A DNA stretch of 64,000 nt from Monosporascus cannonballus (taxonomy: Eukaryota; Ascomycota; Sordariomycetes; Xylariales), in the NCBI GenBank assembly GCA_004154925.1, contig QJNS01000195.1:62001-126000 (forward strand). The letters run 5' to 3'. Shown here in pieces: positions 56,750 to 64,000 of the stretch. Position 1 is the first letter of the stretch. Every line of letters starts with the position of its first letter. The position numbers and the translations under genes were made by a program. The notes under the pieces were generated by a model. The model did not search any database. It worked only from the letters and a program-made list of their open reading frames with translations, and was not told where the DNA came from.

Positions 56750-59700
56750 TATACGAATACCGGGATTAAACAAAAAAACTTTGTTCCGGAACATCCGATC
56801 GATACGGCAAAATGTATGCTATGCACTGTCGACGACGAAAATATCCCGATTACGAAAAATAAAAATAACATATTTACGTACGAATTACCCGTATATATTA
56901 TAAGAGATTCGACTTTTTAAACCGTACCGGGTATAATAAAAATAATAAGTAATAATATCGATAATTTCGAATTATAACCCCAGGAAATATCTAATAGCTG
57001 GCCGAAATAAAAAACTAGCCCGAAAAAAAATAATGCCCGTAAAAAAACCTTTTTTATTATTATGGATAATATAATTACCAAACGGAAAAAGAGTTAATTT
57101 AGCGTACGGTAAAAAAACATTATTAGAAAGCTATTACGAACCTTTATTTTTAATTAACATTTATTATAGATCCTTACGAAAAAAAGGTTATTAAAAATAC
57201 GTTAGTTTATAAAAAATCTTTAAAACGATAACCAAAATAACGCATAATAAGATATAGTCGTAAATATAAAAAAATAATTTATTCAATAAAAAAAGGAATT
57301 ATAAAAAAATCAAGAACAATTAATACGGCTTAAAGAAACAGTACGCCGACAACAACAATAAATATAATAATTTAACGCGCTAAACAAAAAAACATAAATA
57401 AAGTTCGACCGATTCGAATAAAAATTAAAAAAAAAGTTATTTATAAAAAAACCGCAAAATAAGAAAACCCAGAGGAATTAAAGGGAATTCCCAAAAAAGG
57501 CTTTAAACGCGACGATAAGAAACGTTAACGACCTTTTTATTTTGAATATATAAATCGGAATGCATTAGTATATCGCAATAATAAATTGCGGAACTTTAAG
57601 CGGAAATTATATTATACCGGATGTGGTTAATAAATTTAAATTGCTATGGAAATATAAGTTAAAACCTTATATAACGACAAATGCCGAAAATTAGGAATTC
57701 GCTTACGATAACGGAAAAATCATATACGAAATTAATTATCTTAAGATTTTTATTTAAAAGCGATATTAAACGGTTAATTTCGATATCGTTTTATTCGGAA
57801 ATTACGATATGATTTTAAGATTATTATGGATACGCCAGTACGGAATTTTAATTAACGGCGGAATTAGCCAGATAAAGTTCGTTTTATTTTTTGTTAATAA
57901 ATAAAAAACGAAAAAATTAAAATCTTAATATTCGATCGATAATAACGACGAATACAGATATAAGGATATAATAAATATTTTATTATCCAAAAAATAAGAT
58001 ATAAAAAAAATAAGTATTAAAAAAATACGACGTATTATTATTATTATTAAAACGAAATTAAGGTAATTAAATAACGATTTAAAATAATAGCTTAAGGAAT
58101 TAAAAAATCTGATTAATATATTACCATAATACCATAAACATAAGCAGCTTTTTAAAAAGAAGTTCGATACAAAATTACCAAAATATAACGAATAAAATTA
58201 TAAAATAATCCTTAAAAAAAACCTTTAACGAAATTTTACCCTATTTATAATCTTAGCGGAAATAAGTTGCGCATTTTCAAAGAATATTTGGAAAATCGGT
58301 TATAAAAAGAATAAATTCGACCTTTAAAGTTACCCGTAAAATACCTTATGTTTTTCGTACCTAAAAAAAAAACGGAAAATTACGATTTATGGTCGATTAT
58401 CGATAATTAAATAATATTACAGTTAAAAATCAAATATTATTACCTTTGATTACGGAAATAAAAAACTGATTTTACGGAATTAAATGGTTTATAGCATTTG
58501 ATTTTAAAAATAAATACAACCTTATTAAAATTAAGAAAGGATATAAATAAAAAACAACTTTTAGAACGAAATACGGACTATTTAAATACTTGGTTATGTT
58601 AATGAGATTTACAAACGTATTAATAATTTTCTAACGAATGGTTAATTACGTACTAAAAGAATACCTCGATATTTTCGTTATTTGCTATCTCGACGACATC
58701 CTTATTTTTTCGAAAACAAAAAAGCATACGCAAAATACGTTCATAAAATTTTTCAAGTTTTACAGGACGTAAAGTTACTTATTAGCGCAGAAAAAAATTA
58801 GTTCCATATATAGAAAGTAAAATATCTGGGATATATTATTACCCCAGGATATATCAGGATGGACTCTAAGAAAATTGTTGCAGTTATAAAATGGCAAACG
58901 CTAATAATAATTAAGGAAGTACAGGTATTCCTTGGATTTACCAATTATTACAGGAAGTTTATTCGAAACTTTAGCAAAATAACCATACCTTTAACGAATC
59001 TTATAAAGAAAAAAAAATTCAAATGGACGTTAAATACAGAAAAGGTATTTTAAGATATTAAGAATACGATTACCAGCAAACTAATATTAATTATGTACGA
59101 TTTAAACCGCCCCGTTAAATTAGAAACCGATATTTCGGATTACGCGTTAAACGTAATAATCGGATAACGAAATAATTAAAGTAAATTATATCTTATTATA
59201 TTTTTTTCGTACAAGTTAAAGAGAGCCGAACTTAATTACGGCATTTTAAATAAGGAATTTATAGCTATTATTATGGCATTTCGGGAATTTAAACATTTCC
59301 TAAAGGGAAATTCGTACCAGATTAAGGTTTATACGGATTATTAAAATCTTACCCGATTTACCACGACTAGAAAACTTATAAAACGATAATTAAAATATGC
59401 CAAAAATTTGGCGAATTTCGACTTCGTTATTATTTACAGGAAAAAATTAGAAAACGGCAAAGCAAACGCGTTAAACAAATAACCAAATTTCGAAAAGAAA
59501 TTAATCAAAATTAGCTATATAATTTTTGATACCATTACAAAAGGATATTTACGCCCACGACAGATTACAACAATTCGGGCAGAACCTTACGGCATACATC
59601 AAAAGATTTAACAGCATAACAATAATCTCTTAAAGAACTAAAAAACGGATAAAATATAGGTCCCAAAGAAATACCGAAAAAACCTAGTACGAAAAATATA

Positions 59701-60930
59701 CAAATATCAATTACATAAATATCCAGGAATTTACAAAATTTTAAAACGAATCAAACGAATATATCACTTTCCTAACATGAAATTTACGGTTCAAAAAGTT
59801 ATACGACAATATGATATTTATGCCAAAACGAAAGTACCATAACATAAACCATACGGAAAACTACAACCGTTACCAGTCGCAAAACGACTATAGGATTCGA
59901 TCATTATAAACTTCATTACCAAACTTCCCTTATCCAAAAATCCAGCGATAAAAATACACTATAATAGCATATTCGTAATCGTCGATCGATTCACAAAATT
60001 TTCTTATTTTCTACTATATCATAAGAACACAAACGCCGAATAACTGGTATACATTTTTTTCAGACATATTTTTAGCGTATACAGGTTACTAATAAAAATC
60101 GTATTAAACAAAGAATTAACGTTTGCATCTAAGTTTTGATAAGGCTTAATAGCATAAATCGGCCTAAATCACAAATTATTTAACGTATTCAGACTTTAAA
60201 CGGATAAATAAACGGAATAATTAAACCAAATACTGGAAATATATTTGCGATATTATATTAATTACGAACAAAATAACTGGGTTAAAAAATTACTTATCGC
60301 CCAACTAGCTTACAATATTATTTATTACGAAAATACAAAAATTACTTTAACAAACGCCAATTTCGGGTTTATTCCAGAAATTTATAAAGAAATACATAAC
60401 GACGGACCTATTAATATTAAAACAATTTTTACGTTAAATAATTAAGATAATTATATTAGGAAATAAAAACAAAATTAAAGTTCGTACGTAACCAAATAAA
60501 TATATATTATAACGAAAAACGGTTAAAGAGATTAACTTTCGAAAAGGGGGAAATAGTTTATCTCGTTATCAAAAATATTCAAATAAAAAAATCTAGCAAA
60601 AAACTCGATTTTAAATATATTGATCCATATAAAATCGCCAAAAAAATCTCAGAAAATAATTACCAGTTAAAACTTCCACCAAAGGTTAAATTCCATCCAA
60701 TTTTTCACGTTTCCTTATTCGAATTAACAACAAATATAATCAAGATACGAACGGCATAAAACAAAGTAAAAATAAAAGACGAAACAACATATAAAATAAA
60801 GAAAATTTTCGATATACGGAAATAAAACGGATTTACCCAATACCTAATTAAGTGGAAAAAGTACCTGGATTCCGAAAATTCATAAAAATTAACCAAAAAC
60901 TTTACGGACGCCTAACGTCTATTAAAAAGC
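56750..60930 (+). pseudogene. pol of element A
   Basis: After a degraded protease region comes reverse transcriptase, with the YLDD box intact at 58686-58697 and an open piece at 58859-59053 (VFLGFTNYYRKFIRNFSKI). RNase H follows (59100-59480), then integrase (59520-60450, VIVDRFTKFSYFL, AQLAYNIIYYENTKI) and a chromodomain (60802-60915, GFTQYLIKWKKYLDSEN). Stops occur throughout, so no polyprotein can be made. Confidence 0.85.
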
Positions 60931-61039
60931 TTTTACTAATAACGACGGACGTATTTAAACTAACAGCCGACTAATTAATAATCGGAATATCGGGCCAGTT
61001 AACCGCAGCTTATGCTAACGTAACGGCCGTAACGGCGGC

Positions 61040-61560
61040 TTCCAGTTATTATTATTTTTGCTTTAAACGTTCGAATTCCTTTATCGCCTCCGTACCTTAA
61101 ATATTACGACGAAATATTTTAATTCCCCGTTAGCAAAAAAACTTCTTTTATTTTCGCAAACGATTTAAACGACCAAATAATTTGTTAATGTGCTACTGCA
61201 GTTCGAATAAACGCTAATAAGCTTTAAGTAATTCTTTTTCGGCAAAACGTTCCTAAGAATTTAGCCGATCCTTTTTAATTATTAACCGACAATATTCGAC
61301 CTCGGAAAAACCAAAAAGATTATAAGGGCCCCCGTAAGCCGTACAAAAAAAACATTTCCCCGAATTATGGTAAGTTTCGTAAATTTTGTTCGCAAACTTA
61401 CAGCGAAAATAAAAAACGTTTAAAAATATAATAAAACCGAGACGGTCAATACGTTCTGAAAAAATAAAGGCGTTAATACGCTTACGAAACCGAGATTTTT
61501 CAATACGACCAAATATATTAAATATAAAAAAAAAGTTACTTACCAAGGTTAACGAACGGA
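61040..61560 (-). pseudogene. Antisense ORF between pol and the 3' LTR of element A
   Basis: On the minus strand an open piece (61546-61253) contains a Cys-rich segment, CKFANKIYETYHNSGKCFFC with a further C 18 residues on. Downstream come coiled-coil-like pieces (ERFAEKELLKAY, LFGRLNRLRK). The same order is visible on the minus strand in copy B (51850-52150, VRRLRKQRN) and in remnant D (NCHYCTRR at about 62600, EKRERIEKEQRRIETEQA at about 62290-62340). Shared order in three copies suggests a former antisense gene. The function is unknown. Confidence 0.5.
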
Positions 61561-61604
61561 CAAATTGATCTTTAAGGACAAAAATCCTAAAAAGGGAAAG
61601 ATCG

Positions 61605-62042
61605 TATTATAACTTAGCAGCCTTAGCTTTTCCAAAAGGTCGGAAAGCTTAAAAGCTTAAGCCCCGACCATATTAAAAGGGTTACGTAACTAGCTCAAAA
61701 AACTTAATGTATTTAATTAATGTTACAAGGATTTGGCGCCTTAAGCCAGTTAAGCCAGGAAATAGGTTCAAGGGGGCTTAAGGGCACTTAAAGGGAACAA
61801 CTTACCAAAGGATGTTTTGAGCCAATTTAAGCAACTTAAGCCAGAATAAAAATATATACGCTTATTATTTCCATAATCTAAATAATATCAGCTTATAATA
61901 ACATTTCGTTATTTAAAATACCCTTGGTATTACGAAACATAATACGTTATTATATTTATTGCTTAGATTCCCACGATACTTCTGCCAACATAAACCCGTC
62001 GACTTAAGGTTTAATAGTTGGTTAAACCGCCTAGCCGTCACA
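61605..62042 (+). repeat. 3' LTR of element A
   Basis: The 438-bp LTR is alignable throughout with the 5' LTR and differs almost only by C-to-T and G-to-A changes. It starts TATTATAACT (from TGTTATGACC) and ends CCGTCACA. Confidence 0.88.
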
Positions 62043-63070
62043 CAGTATATATGCAGCTGTAAGCACCAGGATGATTGCCACAATTGCGATCATTCCACTG
62101 ATCTTTTGCCCTGGTGGCGTAATGGCATGGTGCAGCCATAACAAATCCTGACTAACCGTTTTCAGTACGGCCAAAATCGCAGGCAATAAAGGTCCCCTAC
62201 TTAAATCCAACCCTGTAACGTTCCAGTCGAAGAAATAAACGCCTTTATCATAGTGCTTATCTTTGAAGCAAGTTACGCTTGCTCCGTTTCTATACGCCGT
62301 TGCTCCTTTTCTATCCTTTCTCGTTTCTCTAATTAGTCCAACTCGTAACTCTCGAAAAACAGCTGCAGCCCTTTTTCTTTCAAAATATCTTCCTAGCGAC
62401 GCAGGCGTTACAACTTATTTATTTATTTATTTTTTTTTTTAGATATCTCCTTTTGAAATTTTTCGCCATAGTTCTATAAATTCGTTTTCAGCGGCACGAC
62501 GCTCCCTTTAGAAACGGTTGCGCTTAGAACTAATATTCTTTAACAAGAACATAATTATCGCTAATCCGTCACAATAACGCTAACGACGGGTACAGTAATG
62601 GCAATTCGGAATACTTTCCGTTATAAAACATTCAAACTTTCCGAATAAAAAGTAGCTGGAATAAAGTAATACCTTAAAACCAAATTTAAAAATATAATCA
62701 AACCGATTATCGCAAATTTAACGCTAATTTATACGGGATTAACGCGTTAATTTATTTTACTCGACCCGCCATAGTAAGTTAGCGATAAAAAAACAGTTTT
62801 CAATTAAAGAAAAGGAATATTTACCTTTTTATCTTTAGGATAAAAATCCTAAAAGAAAAAAAAATAATGTTACGAAACCTTAAACAAACCCGTTCTTAAT
62901 GCTCTAGAACTACAGAAATAAAAAAAGCTCCTTACTTTAATTTACGTAACTTAAAATAATTTAATTAATTTATCAGATTATATAAATCATTATGATCTAA
63001 GTAATCTAACAGATTCAAAAAATCAGTATCACACCGGCAGAATAGAAAAAGATATAAGACTTTAGATTTC
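62043..63070. mobile_element. 3' end of element C followed by chromovirus remnant D
   Basis: 62048-62058 supplies the last codons and TAA of element C if A is removed. The next 250 bp have normal GC and an open minus-strand frame (see findings). From about 62300 the sequence resembles the pol-to-LTR region of element A: antisense coiled-coil and Cys-rich traces, then a purine stretch around AAAATCCTAAAAG followed by TGTTACGAAACC. That is the same junction as before the LTRs of A and B. It is a degraded relative without recognisable pol. Confidence 0.5.
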
Positions 63071-63458
63071 TGTTACGACCTGACAAGCCACGGCCTCCAG
63101 AAACGGTCGCAACAGAGAAGGCCAAGAAAACTATGTGGATCAGGTCACGTGATGGATCACCAACTCACTGGTGATGAGCCAGTGAGCCGGATCACCAACT
63201 TACTGGTGGTGAGCCAGTGAGCCGGATCACCAACTCACTGGTGGTGATCCAGCTAACGGAACAAGGATATATACGCTCATTAATTCCATAGTTTAGATAG
63301 CTTCAGCTTGCAATACAGCATCGTTACCCAAGGCACCCTTGGTATTACGAGACGTGACACGATTACTGTATCTATTGCTCAGATTCCCACGATACTCCTG
63401 CCAACATAAACCCGTCGACTTAAGGTTTAATAGTTGGTTAAACCGCATAGCCGTCACA
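63071..63458 (+). mobile_element. Solo LTR with target duplication
   Basis: The 388-bp LTR runs from TGTTACGACC to GCCGTCACA. It is flanked by a perfect 5-bp duplication ATTTC (63066-63070 and 63459-63463), so it is a solo LTR left by LTR-LTR recombination. Its 3' half matches the LTRs of A and B. It is far less mutated than they are. Confidence 0.9.
63154..63253. repeat. 35-bp tandem repeats inside the solo LTR
   Basis: Two full 35-bp units (63154-63188, 63189-63223) and a partial third each begin GGATCACCAACT. Each unit contains the inverted pair CTCACTGG / CCAGTGAG. They lie in the U3 part of the LTR and may be enhancer or binding-site arrays. Confidence 0.85.
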
Positions 63459-63463
63459 ATTTC

Positions 63464-64000
63464 CTATGTAAATAGCTATCTATTTAATTTCGCTCCTTAG
63501 CTATCAATCTAAGCTTTTAATTCAGAAGTTACTGTACCGTTTTCTAATTAAGGAAAAAGTACTTAAATCTCTTTAACGAATAAACTCCTAAATCATTCTT
63601 CGCCCTATTGTTACCTGCAAATCAAGACCTTTTTCGGATACTGCTCATATCTCCAGATGGATGTATGACAGATTCGTTACAGTATACTCGTTTTTAAAAT
63701 ACTCTTTTTTGCTATAATTAAAATGTTTTATATTAGATTCTTCCTTTTACGTTTTTTAAAGCTTACGTTTAATTCTTTTCATTTAGCTATTAAAATCTTT
63801 ATCGTTATTTCGTTTATTAATTTCTTTTTCCGGAAATATTAATTAAAAATACATATATATGTAATAATAACTTTATCGATAAATATCGTAAAGAATCTAG
63901 TTTTAAGTTTTATATATACAAAGTAGATTTAGGTTTAAACTATATTTTCTAGACTAAGTCAAATATATATAAAATTATTATACGATATAATTAACACGTT
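63464..64000. repeat. AT-rich block at the window end
   Basis: It is strongly AT-rich, increasingly so after 63690, with no readable domain. It is probably another RIP-mutated repeat continuing beyond the window. Confidence 0.5.

Larger units (their letters stand above)
55179..62042 (+). mobile_element. Full-length Ty3/Gypsy chromovirus A, RIP-degraded
   Basis: The 6864-bp element has LTRs at both ends and a perfect 5-bp target duplication CAGTA (55174-55178 and 62043-62047). Internal order on the plus strand is gag with a zinc knuckle, protease region, RT, RNase H, integrase and chromodomain, the standard chromovirus layout. Reading frames are destroyed by TAA/TAG codons that arise from CAA, CAG and TGG by C-to-T or G-to-A change, as RIP produces. 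It is inserted in the 3' end of element C. Confidence 0.92.

Noticed and set aside
63154..63253. Regular repeats that might suggest a CRISPR array
   Set aside because: The units are directly adjacent, without spacers, inside an LTR of a eukaryotic element.

Overview
The window looks like nuclear DNA of a filamentous ascomycete (Pezizomycotina). The genes are GC-rich and carry short introns of 43-80 nt with GTRNGT donors and CTRAC branch points. The families are typical of such fungi: a class III chitin synthase, a kinesin-8, a GH115 xylan glucuronidase, a BuGZ-like zinc-finger protein and an AsaB/CmcJ-like oxidase. Several blocks are extremely AT-rich and consist of retroelement and DNA-transposon reading frames riddled with TAA/TAG codons. 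That is the signature of repeat-induced point mutation (RIP).

Layout. 1-144 is the tail of a gene. 145-5600 is mostly empty, with one possible minus-strand gene near 1263-1943. 5787-6699 encodes a DUF4188/af470-like monooxygenase. 7256-8250 is a dead SRPK-type kinase that has lost its catalytic loop. 9146-11829 is a four-exon chitin synthase (minus strand) with one GC-AG intron. 12750-13956 is a four-exon BuGZ-like gene. 14393-15828 is a broken sulfatase gene. 17314-20876 is an unrecognised, fragmented gene interrupted by a 1.94 kb Fot1/pogo-like transposon (18373-20308). 21337-22347 is an intronless AsaB-like oxidase gene. 23372-23583 is a 212 bp hAT-type MITE with perfect ends. 28990-29648 is a two-exon C2H2 protein. 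33712-35127 is a broken dioxygenase-fold gene. 36684-37022 is a likely small subunit of serine palmitoyltransferase. 39359-42785 is a kinesin-8 gene and 43482-46879 a GH115 gene, both on the minus strand. From about 48990 to the end there is a RIP-degraded transposon graveyard.

The graveyard has a readable nesting order. A full-length Ty3/Gypsy chromovirus (55179-62042, target duplication CAGTA) sits inside the last codons of a different, older Gypsy pol gene (from 52734, resuming at 62043). To the left is a 5'-truncated relative of the full-length element (about 49785-52733). To the right are a further remnant and a solo LTR with a perfect 5-bp target duplication (63071-63458). The region between pol and the 3' LTR carries degraded antisense coding traces in three copies.

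I see no operon-like or cluster logic linking the intact genes. They are ordinary housekeeping, cell-wall and secreted-enzyme genes. Two single oxidase genes of families known from secondary metabolism (5787-6699 and 21337-22347) lie 15 kb apart without a backbone synthase between them. Four protein genes are clearly decayed, which marks this as a relaxed accessory region. Exon coordinates were derived by hand from reading-frame continuity, splice consensus and recalled family sequence. No alignments were run.
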